The notes under the pieces: generated by a model
What the model saw: only the letters and a program-made list of their open reading frames with translations
Told to the model about the DNA's origin: nothing
Databases searched by the model: none
Assembly (NCBI GenBank): GCA_037178625.1
Contig: CM074128.1
Coordinates: 3,162,001 to 3,226,000, forward strand
Source of the DNA: Skeletonema tropicum
Taxonomy: Eukaryota > Bacillariophyta > Thalassiosirophyceae > Thalassiosirales > Thalassiosiraceae
Direction of reading: 5' to 3'
Length of the DNA stretch: 64,000 nt
In this document: positions 42,857 through 51,477 of the stretch, piece after piece
Layout: every line of letters begins with the position of its first letter
Position numbering within the stretch: position 1 is the first letter of the stretch
Translations under genes and position numbers: made by a program

Positions 42857-43350
42857 AGCACGCACCTTGAGAACCCGATTGAATAATCGTAAATAACACC
42901 GGCCCGACCGTCCATCACCAAACCGCAACACACCACACACCGTAACCATGGTGCCGCTGCCGAAATAGACCAACTTAATCTCCGACCTATGGGCCGATCG
43001 ATGGCCAATCATTAGTATGGACTATTATAAACATGTTATCATGCTTGGATGCAGAAGAAACGGTCATTGGGATGTTCGAAAAGCACTGTTCGTTGGCCGG
43101 CGACCGCCGAACATCGCCGTGATAAATCATCGTCACCATTCTGCCTTCTCTTTGGGGATTTGGCAGCGGCGAGGGCTTCGGCACTTACTTAATAGTCCAT
43201 ACTAATGATTGGCCATCGATCGGCCCATAGGTCGGCGATTAAGTTGGTCTATTTCGGCAGCGGCAGTGTGGGCCCATGGTTGCGGTCTGGTGATCGACGG
43301 CCGGACCGGTGTTATTTACGATTACTCAATCGGGTTCTCAAGGTGCTTCA
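42857..43350. repeat. Palindromic cassette, copy 2 (in inner element)
   Basis: Same architecture and high identity to 40657-41147: arms begin ccttgagaacccgattgaat and include caccggcccgaccgtccatc, with the loop holding gcagaagaaacggtcattgg. Its flanks (gatttgtgtaggtggtatct to the left, cataccttaaagtaccataa to the right) match the outer element around its own copy, proving common descent of the two transposons. Confidence 0.85.
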
Positions 43351-44750
43351 GTTCTAGAGCTTCTACAGAAAACATTCCACCTACATACCTTAAAGTACCA
43401 TAATCGTACATACTAGTAACAAAAATCACCGTTATTAATGCACCCATTTGAACCCCTTCTTCTACACTATCATCACTTCTTTAAGGTGGAACACAAGTGT
43501 TTTTAAGTATTATTCCTACTGTACAATCGCTGTTTTGGCCGTAGCTAGGGGGTTCGATTCCTTCGTACAAAGGCCGTCGCTAACCGGTACCACTCAAAAT
43601 CCAACCTCCAAATATCATCTTCTTTACACCCTCACCATGATGTCCTCCACTCCTATGGTCACAGTTATGCACATCTAATAAATACACCTATTATACTCGG
43701 CTTATCCGATCTTATACATCATAATATAAGCGTTAACGACGGCAATACTCAGCTGGTTGATCGAAAATGAAGAAATTAACGTCGCCATCGACGGCATAAA
43801 ATCCACAACTTTTACCTCCCTTCACCCCTCCCACGGACGTTTACGTGGTGATACACAGCAAAGGAGAGGGTTTCCTCGCACTCAATCGATATATATTACT
43901 TGGGGGACGTCTTTTGCTACCTGAACTGTTTACAAACATCAACTAGTACATGATCAAGCACAATTCATCAGTGAGAGGCAATCTATTTTTCTACCCAGAG
44001 TGTATGCAATAATCAACTTTGGAAAGAGCCACTAAATGCAAATCAGTGGTTATTCATGAACCATACGATCACATAATCGCAATAGAAGACTTCTATGTGT
44101 TGGCAGTGCAGAATTTTTGTGTTTAATATCAGATATACTATGTTATTATTTGTTGGTATTTTATGTAAATTATTAAATAAGTAATACTTGATAAATATGA
44201 TGTTCTCCACAACATTCATTATTAATATCACCCCCATGGATGTATACTATCATAATAATGATATATGATATATTGATGCTCCTTGGATCGATATCTACGC
44301 CGTTTGCATTAATTGTCAGTTGATTGTTGTGTTCGACGGAAACGAATAATTATGTATATTTTTGTACGTTGTAGGCGACGTCATATGGCCTTTTCTTCCG
44401 CTCCAGAGTGCCAAGGCGCCGTCTATAATCATATTAGAGTTGAGGGAGCGGGTTGGTTGCCATCGGAAATGGTTTATTGCACCTCCTTGCTGCACAGTAG
44501 CTTTGATGTAAAAAAATATAAAAAATATGTTGTCTCAGAGTAGCCGACGTTCCGGACGACGTAATCGGCGAAGCAGCGGCTGCCAAGACACTGATACCTC
44601 CCTATGAATATATAGTATCGATTGTTGCGTCGTGGTGGTATCGTAAGCGGTGGTAACGATGATTACCCAAGGCATTAGTCGACGACATCAGTTGCATAGA
44701 CCAATTTCCGTTACGTCGTGGGCAGGGCTATTTTCTCCTAGGATATGTCG

Positions 44751-44825
44751 AACCATGTCGGACTTTTTCGAAGGCGATCTACAAATTGGCTTCTCCGCCT
44801 CCAGTATCAAAAGTCCGACATGGTT
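44751..44825. repeat. Stem-loop 2 of a three-member family
   Basis: Perfect 17-bp arms (aaccatgtcggactttt at 44751-44767, complement at 44809-44825), 41-nt loop. On the minus strand the loop ends ccaatttgtagatcgccttcga. Confidence 0.8.
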
Positions 44826-45346
44826 AAGTGCCGATTTTGTACTACTAGGCAGTCCACAATGGCATCATGGTGGTTGCGTCTTTGGCCGTTTGTGGTTGGT
44901 GAATGGTGAGAGAAAGTGCGAGAAGCAACGGTCACATTTGATGCCCGTGGGCAAAAAGGTTGATGCGTGACTGGATTTGGTCGAATTTGAGTTCGCATGG
45001 GGGAATACTAATTCCTATCGTAGATCTACAGGCCCATCTTCACTAGATAAACAGCTACTTTTACTTAGCGTTTTTTTACTTGTGTTCCACCTTACACTAC
45101 GCTACATTGTGCCTCGCCTAGTCCAAATTTTGTAGGAATTAGTATGCTCCTACGTAATAACCCCATTTTATCCCGAGAAAGAGATGGTCGTCCAATTTGT
45201 GATTTTTGTAGAACCACGAATCGGGCATCCCCGCTGGGCCGCCCGATTTTCATCACCACCACTCACCACAACAAAAGTTGCACAACACCATGATGTGACG
45301 GCGTCCCCATGCCAACTACTATTAACAAGTCCTTCGTATTGAAAAG

Positions 45347-45417
45347 CTACGTCGGCGTTTTTCATAGAGGGCTTCGTTGCAATATTTGTAGTTCAAAAAT
45401 AAAAAACGCCGACGTAG
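45347..45417. repeat. Stem-loop 3 of a three-member family
   Basis: Perfect 16-bp arms (ctacgtcggcgttttt at 45347-45362, complement at 45402-45417), 39-nt loop. On the plus strand the loop ends caatatttgtagttcaaaaata. Confidence 0.8.
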
Positions 45418-47364
45418 ATATCTGAAAGGAAGACGGGGCATTCACGTGGGCATTATCACCCACAACTTCAGCAGTGTCGAGAACGAATCGTCGATGTACT
45501 CCATCTTGTTCAAGAGCTCCACACAGATGGCAGAACCACATAAAGATGCATTCTTTCAAACTGCCTTTGTATAGTATCTCAAATCATCTGTGAATCCGTG
45601 AGTTACCGTACTTCTTTAACTCCGTGGTCGGCCGATGCGGACTGGTACTATCGACACGCCCTACACCCTATACACCCTCCTTTGCAATGAATGTTGCGAA
45701 AGTCACAAACGGAGCATCTTCTGTCTCATGTGCCGAAGAATGATGGAGTGATGAAAGCCTCAAAATATTGATGCTAAGACATGGCTGACAGGAAACTACG
45801 AAATCAAAAGGAATGATTTAGTGAAGTATTTGAATGGCGTCGAACGCATCATGCTTCCTGAGTCAAAAGATTCAGATCAATGATCTTATTTCGTATCAGC
45901 AGATAAAAGCGACGAGGAGAAGTTGTGACGGAGACGCTACAAATTAATCTTTATCCAACACCCTGTCTCATTCAACAACAAACACCGAACCGCACAACGT
46001 AGACTATTTTATGATGCCATGATGAGAACTGATCTCTTTATCGCACTATCCTTCGATATAGATAGTGATTTATTGATGCATCGAGTAAATAGATAGGAGG
46101 TCATGAATTCGTTAATGTACAATGGCATTGAACACATGTTGAAGAGCTGCAATCGTCCGTGCTGCATAGCACAAGGTCGTGGTTTTAATGTTGTCAATAT
46201 CACATGATGCAAAAAGCCCAGCAAATGATGAAAACCAAATAGATATGATCGAGAATATCCATCACTATATTGGGAGGAAGATAAAATATTAGTGTCGAAT
46301 CAAGCGCGGCGTTGGTATCATCGGATGACATCTTTCCAAAGCAAACACGAAGTATGAATTTACAAGTGTTATTTTGGGTGCAAAACATTGTGACGAGACA
46401 GAGAATTCCAACCATCAGGCGGTGTTTTAGATGCGGTCGATGGATTTTAGCATGATTCCTTAACTGCATCGATTAGATTGCCATCTCGTGCATCTGATGA
46501 GGACCATACCCGGACAGAGGTTTCATCAGATGATTGGACACTGGTGTTGGAGCAATACAGGTGAAACGCAACAGAAATGGAAAGGGCAGGGGAAGGCATT
46601 CGTACAAAAACAAGTGGGACTTCGTGCAAAGAGAAAGTAGATGTGTTTACAATCAATAAATGCAGGACACAAGAATCATTGGCTCGAACATCCATACATA
46701 GAGTGCCCGAGCTAAGCAGTAGTAACAACCAGCGTATTGTACTTAGGCGCTCAGACAACATAAGATATTCTTTTACCTTAAGATGGATAATGAAGCATTA
46801 GATGATTATATTGACACTGATGATATCATCGGGCCATGGTAAAGAGATCAATCGAAGCTTTAATTATATCGTGTGCAGTGGCATGCATGAGAGTGCGTTT
46901 GCGTGTAGTTTGTACTAGAGAATGCAGTTCCCGCAAAATTCTACATAGGCCTACGTAGGAATTCAAAATGTAGCGCAGTGCTGAATGTTTCTGTAGATGC
47001 GAGACCTGTAGTGTGTCTTAGAGGTTATCTCGAAGTCTCAGCTCATACATACGTTAAAGTACATAATCATAGATACCACCTACACAAATCAACTTGTTCC
47101 ACCCCTCCATCATCCCAAACAAACATTCTCGCTGAGCAGAGATAACCGAGACCTGTAGTGTGTTGTCGCCGGGGCGGTTGCCTTTCTTGGGGCAAGACCC
47201 CTTTCTTGCCCCAAGAACAAGAGTCTACGATTGAGGAGATGGGGCTTGCCGCTTGCCCCCTTTCTCAGTGCCGCTTACGCGGAACTCCAAAGATTTGCCT
47301 CAACTTCGATTGTGTCACGGTTGATAATTTGAAAGTACCATCACTCGGCTAAACCGACCAGTGC

Positions 47365-47417
47365 AATGGAATAATATTCACGAACTACAGTGGTTAATAG
47401 GTATATATTATTCCATT
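47365..47417. repeat. Inverted repeat just upstream of the LEA-like gene
   Basis: Perfect 13-bp arms aatggaataatat (47365-47377) and atattattccatt (47405-47417) with a 27-nt spacer, ending 11 bp before the ATG at 47429. Could be a palindromic factor-binding site or a 5' UTR hairpin. Confidence 0.65.
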
Positions 47418-47428
47418 AGCAGTTAAAA

Positions 47429-48007
47429 ATGAATCAAGGAAGAACTAGCCGTCGCTGCTTTCTAGCATTTCTCCTGTTGGTCTGTATTGCCATTTTGAGC
47501 ATTTCAAATGTTCCCTTGGCACACGCAGAGGAAGTTGCTGAGGCCGTTGTAGACGCAACTGGGGATGTAGGAGTTCAGGCAGAAGAAGAGCCCATTGAAG
47601 CTGGTGGACCAGTGGAAGAAGAGACAAATATTGTCGATGAAGTCACTGATGCAGCTAAAGCCAAGATATCCGAGGTCGTTGAAGATATCGAGGATGCTGT
47701 CGAGGACAAAAAGAAAGAGATCGTTGAAGATATCGAGGATGCTGTCGAGGACGCAAAGAAAAAGATCGAGGATGCTGTCGAGGACAAAAAGGAAGAGATC
47801 AAGGATGCTCTCGAGGACGCAAAGAAAAATATTGTCAATAAAGTCACCGCTACAGCTCAATCCAAGCTATCTGATATCTATACAAAGATCATGGATGCTT
47901 CTCCTCAACAGAAGAAGAAGATTGCTGCTGGAGCTCTTGGAGTTTGGGGTGCAGCGGCTGGAGCAGGATGGGTACTTAACAACCTCGGAGGCAGTGATGA
48001 TGAGTAA
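47429..48007 (+). CDS. Secreted LEA/apolipoprotein-like amphipathic-repeat protein
   Basis: 192 aa, ATG at 47429. A signal peptide (hydrophobic 11-28, cleavage after A-H-A near 33) precedes an acidic region. From about 77 to 140 there is an 11-residue-type repeat of the form VEDxEDAVEDxKKKI, highly charged and helical, like LEA group 3 or apolipoprotein-type proteins that coat membranes or act in desiccation/freezing stress. A single C-terminal hydrophobic segment (IAAGALGVWGAAAGAGWVL, about 165-183) could insert into a membrane. There is no plastid F motif after the signal peptide, so secretory-pathway location is inferred. It converges on selU. Confidence 0.8.
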   Translation: MNQGRTSRRCFLAFLLLVCIAILSISNVPLAHAEEVAEAVVDATGDVGVQAEEEPIEAGGPVEEETNIVDEVTDAAKAKISEVVEDIEDAVEDKKKEIVEDIEDAVEDAKKKIEDAVEDKKEEIKDALEDAKKNIVNKVTATAQSKLSDIYTKIMDASPQQKKKIAAGALGVWGAAAGAGWVLNNLGGSDDE

Positions 48008-48285
48008 GACAGCTGTTGGGCGAGCTGCAAATGATCAAGATCACATATGATAGTGATGGCAGGATGCTTTGTAGATAAATTGTTTTTGGGGATACCTTTC
48101 ATGTCTTCTATATTGTATGTGATTACATAAAAGTGCAACACACTGCACTTCTGCGGACGGTAGATGTTTAAGTAAAAATGTTGGCAGGTAACTCTTTAAT
48201 TTAGAGCTGTGAGAACACAACATGTCAATAAAGCTAAAATTGAATTCATATGGCGGCGAAAACTAAAGTTCAACAAAGTGCTGCT

Positions 48286-48342
48286 GTCAAGTAAATCAGA
48301 CAGATACCATAAACCATGGATGCCGCCTTGAAATACTTTCAT
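48286..48342 (-). promoter_or_regulatory. Possible SECIS element in the selU 3' UTR
   Basis: On the minus strand, about 60 nt after the selU stop, an ATGA (48342-48339) is followed by AAGTATTTCAAGG and is matched by a downstream ...TGATTTACTTGAC (to 48286). AAGTA/TACTT and TCA/TGA pair around a TT/TT mismatch, with an unpaired AA in the apical part. This has SECIS ingredients (NTGA/NGAN quartet, AA) but the helix is short and imperfect. Confidence 0.25.
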
Positions 48343-48403
48343 TCGAGCTAATCATTGTATCATTCGCCAGTATTCAATATCACAAGATTCATACTTCATC
48401 ATA

Positions 48404-49093
48404 TTATTTCTTTGAAGAACCCATCTTCTTCGCCTCTTCAATAATCACATCAATAGGGATTCGTTTCTTTGCATCCTCCTGAAACGCAGCCACTGGTATG
48501 CCATCTGTATCAAATAGAATCCAGCCTCCTTGCAGTAACCCCTCACCTGAATATCGACAAGATGATGGATAAGGAACTGTGGAAATAAGAAAGAGGGCAT
48601 ATACTTTAAAGTCTTCTCACCTTTTGTATTCCATGATGATACATTCCAGTCCTGCATCATTTGCTTCGAATTCATTATCAGCTCGACAATAGTCATTGGA
48701 TTGAAACCTAGAAACATTGTGCCAGAGCCCAAGTTCTTGTAGAATACTCTTTCTTGATCCTTGTAGCAAACATATGGAAAGTATTCGGTGATAAATTCTT
48801 TCAAACCATCGTCATCAATACCAGTTTCTTTCACTATGGACCGCAGATGAAACCCATTCAACTGTCCCTCAGCAACTTTGTTTTGAAGGAATGCGAGCAT
48901 CACCCCTTACTAGTGGTCACCCAGGTCGGCGAACTACGAAGACAAGAGTCCCTAGTGCACCAGACTTTTGAGTCAGAACCTCTTTACCCGTGAAAACATC
49001 CACTTCCTCGACGCCGGTCTCGGTTGTTTCCAGCAAGACTAGCCTCGCCGAGTGTAGCTCAGAAATTTTCAATTCCTTTGGAAGTGGTGACAT
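48404..49093 (-). CDS. selU: Selenoprotein U (PRXL2/AhpC-TSA-like thioredoxin-fold protein) with in-frame TGA
   Basis: Exons 48621-49093 and 48404-48546, intron 48547-48620 (gtgaga...atattcag). The ATG at 49093 starts a frame reaching T-L-V-F-V-V-R-R-P-G-TGA-P-L-V-R-G-D-A; the TGA (48917-48919, codon 59) stands exactly where SelU/PRXL2 proteins have the redox-active Cys or Sec of their RRPG-C/U-x-x-C motif. Downstream sequence fits the family: AFLQNKVAEGQLNGFHLRSI, VKETGIDDDGLKEFITEYFP, and across the splice NTKGEGLLQGGWILFDTDG (cf. GEGFxLGG). Two oddities: the second Cys position reads Val, and a 2-nt deletion in a CT repeat at about 48903 (minus) is needed to pass from ...RGDA to LAFLQ. With that correction the protein is 205 aa, the family size. 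SelU is a known selenoprotein family of fish and algae. Unread, the frame would start at a Met at 48903. Confidence 0.8.
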
Positions 49094-49496
49094 CTTGAAC
49101 AGTCCTACACTCTATAACTTGTAGGAAGAATGGGAGCGCGGAGATAAACAACCTACTGTACCAGCGCAAAGCAAGACCTGCTGCGCATCAGCATCATATC
49201 ACCGTATATCATATCATGCCGAACTAACGAAGTGAAGGGCTAGCTGTCCGAAGAAAGTTGGCGCGCCCTATCAAAATCGAAAAGGTCAACCTGCCGATCC
49301 ATCTTCGTCGCGTCTCACGTCATACCATGATATGTCCTGTGTTGCTCTTGCCACTACGTTCTGCACATTGCCTCTGCCTCAGTCGATGATAGATTGGGGA
49401 TTGTAGCCACCGTAGAGAGATAGAACATATCTTGGAAAGCAGTACATTGCCTCTTCACAAGTTAGCTCTGAAAGAAGCAGAGAGAGATATTAAAAG
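49094..49496. other. Divergent intergenic region, 403 bp
   Basis: Between selU (minus) and the next plus-strand gene. No gene seen; both promoters expected here. Confidence 0.4.
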
Positions 49497-50708
49497 ATGA
49501 CGTGCGAGAAGAAGTTCCTCGCGGTCTTGGTAGTTGCTATTGTGACGATCGGTCAAGCGTTCAGTTTTACACTTCCAACGACTGGTCGAGTGTCGAAGAG
49601 ATATCGCACTTCACCTGCATATAGAAGTGCTTCCTTTCTTTCATCTTCGTCTGCTCTTGGCATGGCTACTTGGTCAAATGGACAAGCTATCAAGGAGTAT
49701 CAAGACTTTTTGTCAACAGGGAAATCAGAACTGGAAAAGGAGGATGACGGGCCTTCTGTAGTTGTTCAGTCTTCGAATCCTAACAATATTCTCCCTCTAA
49801 CAGATGCAATTATCGGATTAGGAAAAGGAGATGATGTTGTTTTGAATCCTTCTGACTCTCTTCCTGCAACTTTATGCGATAGATCATCTTACCCAATTTA
49901 CATAGCATTACCTCCTTACGAGCTAAAAGAATTCATACAAAATTTGAACGACGAATGGAAATCACGTGCAGAAGACTTCGTTTTCTTCTCTGGTGGCAAG
50001 GTTTGTGGTGTAGTGGAGCCAGTATTACGAGAATTTGGAATGTGTCGAGACTCAATGACTCAAGTCCTTGTGGGTTTTTCAACACCAGCACCTGGAACGG
50101 GTTTGGGTGGGACAACAAGGAAACCTGAGGATCTTTCATGTATGATTGGGAATGATAGTCAAGGAGATGAGAAGTGGGCGGGTGAATCACAAAGCTGTGG
50201 CAAGTGGAATGCTGCCGTTGCAAGTCGATTAGATGACAATGGCATTAGATGTAAAACGGTCTTCTACAGAGAATGGAGACGAGCAATGTGGGAACGAGCT
50301 GTTTTTGATTGTGTATTCAATCTTGTGGGAAGTGTACGAGAGGAAAAGACTGATCACGCAGACGTTGCAATGTATTATGAGCTGGAAGCATCTGACATGA
50401 TGTGGGAGCTCGCGAATAATCTTCGTGGTGGTTTGGCTGTTACTCTCATTTATGGGTTTGAGGATCGTCTATTTAGCATGGCTGAGATGCGAGGGAAGGA
50501 CGATATCTGTGAATTACCCGACGAAATGTTCGATTATTCACAAAACATCTTTCCAGGAAAATGTCTTATGTTGAAGGAATATCTCAACTATGCCAAGGAT
50601 AAATGCGGACTTTTGCAAAGTGTGAACGTCCCAACAGTGCCATCACAGATAGATGAACTTCCTTCAAAAGTGAGACAGGGCAATCTGCGCGCTGACGGTG
50701 TCATCTGA
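49497..50708 (+). CDS. Plastid-targeted conserved protein, Rossmann/reductase-like
   Basis: 403 aa, ATG at 49497. A signal peptide ends G-Q-A-F-S-F-T-L-P, a plastid motif, followed by a Ser/Arg-rich transit part to about residue 55. The mature part has SVVVQSSNPNNILPLTDAII, then DFVFFSGGKVCGVVEPVLRE, a MTQVLVGFSTP segment, and CGKWNAAVASRLDDNGIRCK followed by MWERAVFDCVFNLVG. These blocks resemble a plant/cyanobacterial family with a ketopantoate-reductase-like C-terminal domain (TQxLxYF...GKWAxAVAxRL...LEKLxWxxxFxLVG), recalled from memory and not searched. The N-terminal GxGxxG loop expected of an active dehydrogenase is degraded. Function unknown. Confidence 0.75.
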   Translation: MTCEKKFLAVLVVAIVTIGQAFSFTLPTTGRVSKRYRTSPAYRSASFLSSSSALGMATWSNGQAIKEYQDFLSTGKSELEKEDDGPSVVVQSSNPNNILPLTDAIIGLGKGDDVVLNPSDSLPATLCDRSSYPIYIALPPYELKEFIQNLNDEWKSRAEDFVFFSGGKVCGVVEPVLREFGMCRDSMTQVLVGFSTPAPGTGLGGTTRKPEDLSCMIGNDSQGDEKWAGESQSCGKWNAAVASRLDDNGIRCKTVFYREWRRAMWERAVFDCVFNLVGSVREEKTDHADVAMYYELEASDMMWELANNLRGGLAVTLIYGFEDRLFSMAEMRGKDDICELPDEMFDYSQNIFPGKCLMLKEYLNYAKDKCGLLQSVNVPTVPSQIDELPSKVRQGNLRADGVI

Positions 50709-51477
50709 TAACTGTAGGCACGTCAGATAGCCAGTTAATTAGAGCAAACGAAATTGGTTTTATTTCATATGTAGTATTTTTCTTTTTACTCGACTCAATC
50801 ACCCTTCGAAAGTGATGCCAAGCTTTTTTTATTCAGTTTATTGCAGGAGCGGTGGGCAGGAGTGAGTGGAAGACTCGTAATTAGTGCTGTCTCACGAAGC
50901 TAGATCAAGATTTGCCCCTGTAGCGCGACTGAGTGCAAGAGGTACGATACCTACCTTTAATCTCGCCGACGCCAAAGCCAAGCAAGTACCACAGTGAGGC
51001 TGAGCTCGCTCATTATTCATTGAAGAGCTATTCTTTGCATTAAGAGCACAGCAACGCAGAGCAACCCAAGTAACTTCATTCGGCTTAGATTCCTCGCTTG
51101 CCAACCGGTACTTCCACTCACATGCATCATCATTAAGTATTTTCACACGAGTTGGAGGCATGCACAGTCACTTTCACCTTACCAGTACTTAGATACCTAC
51201 TCTTAGAAAGAAGTTAGGTAAGTAAATGTCACATCCTTCTCTCATCTCTTGACCACGTCAGTCGTCATTCAAAAAATGATCATCTCGGCTGCGTGGATCG
51301 GCGCAGCTGCGTGTTCATTTCCATTTCTGACTTGAATTGATGCGTGTTTCTATTCCTCGTCTGCTCGATAGACCCGTTCCACCATCCTTCCACTGCGGTT
51401 GCAACTCTTACAATTTCCATCGTAACATCGCTGACGAGATTGCAACAACGGCAACATAAAAAAACAATAGCAATAGC
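50709..51477. other. Intergenic, 769 bp, with one doubtful ORF
   Basis: Between two co-directional genes. Apart from the doubtful minus-strand frame at 50892-51161 nothing is seen. Confidence 0.4.
50892..51161 (-). CDS. Doubtful small protein, 89 aa
   Basis: ATG at 51161; starts MPPTRVKILNDDACEWKYRL and has six Cys, including an H-C-G-T-C. A good donor-like GTAGGTATC lies inside at about 50956 (AGATTAAAG|GTAGGTAT), so it could be a first exon. Composition is coding-like but no family is recognised and it sits in what should be the upstream region of a plus-strand gene. Confidence 0.25.
   Translation of the reverse strand: MPPTRVKILNDDACEWKYRLASEESKPNEVTWVALRCCALNAKNSSSMNNERAQPHCGTCLALASARLKVGIVPLALSRATGANLDLAS

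Larger units (their letters stand above)
41146..47023. mobile_element. Inner TIR transposon, same family, opposite orientation
   Basis: Spans 41154-47015 (5,862 bp). Ends are cacactacaggtctcggtta on the left (gttatctct type) and the catctac type on the right, i.e. the reverse orientation of the outer copy. It is flanked by tcttagag on both sides (41146-41153 and 47016-47023), a perfect 8-bp duplication that cuts the outer element between ...ctcaagcacctt palindrome and its right end. Contents: a roughly 1.5-kb extra segment (about 41230-42745) bounded by inverted acgggttctaag, a palindromic cassette, about 3.5 kb of non-coding DNA, and three related stem-loops. No gene is recognised; the many short frames lack family features. 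Confidence 0.88.
38797..47170. mobile_element. Outer TIR transposon with 8-bp target duplication, split by nested elements
   Basis: The left end starts at 38805 with cacactacaggtctcgcatc; the right end finishes at 47162 with its inverted counterpart ...ccgagacctgtagtgtg. Both flanks carry ttgtcgcc (38797-38804 and 47163-47170), a perfect 8-bp duplication. Left and right ends share the first 16 bp and then differ (catctac type versus gttatctct type). Removing the inner element (41154-47015 plus one target copy, 47016-47023) gives 2,488 bp, still including element C. No transposase is recognisable, so it is non-autonomous. The terminal sequence does not match a superfamily I can name with certainty; 8-bp duplications are made by hAT, P and Merlin-type enzymes among others. 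Confidence 0.88.

Noticed and set aside
43540..43575. tRNA T-arm-like gggttcgattcc
   Set aside because: The T stem does not pair properly (agggg against ccttc) and no acceptor, D or anticodon arm can be placed around it.
44650..44970. 106-codon frame in the inner transposon
   Set aside because: No transposase or other domain features; it overlaps the structural stem-loop 2, which explains part of its sequence.
41154..47015. CACTA (EnSpm) transposon
   Set aside because: The ends do contain CACTACAG, but the target duplications are 8 bp and include two extra bases (CA) before CACTA; CACTA elements make 2-3 bp duplications.
48445..48620. Unspliced end of the selU frame (stop at 48445)
   Set aside because: The read-through has no family similarity, while splicing 48547-48620 gives the expected GEGLLQGG and a natural end at 48404.
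48577..48620. Alternative 44-bp selU intron using the acceptor at 48577
   Set aside because: It is also in frame, but it adds ten residues where the family has none and is very short; the 74-bp intron fits the NxKGEG motif better.
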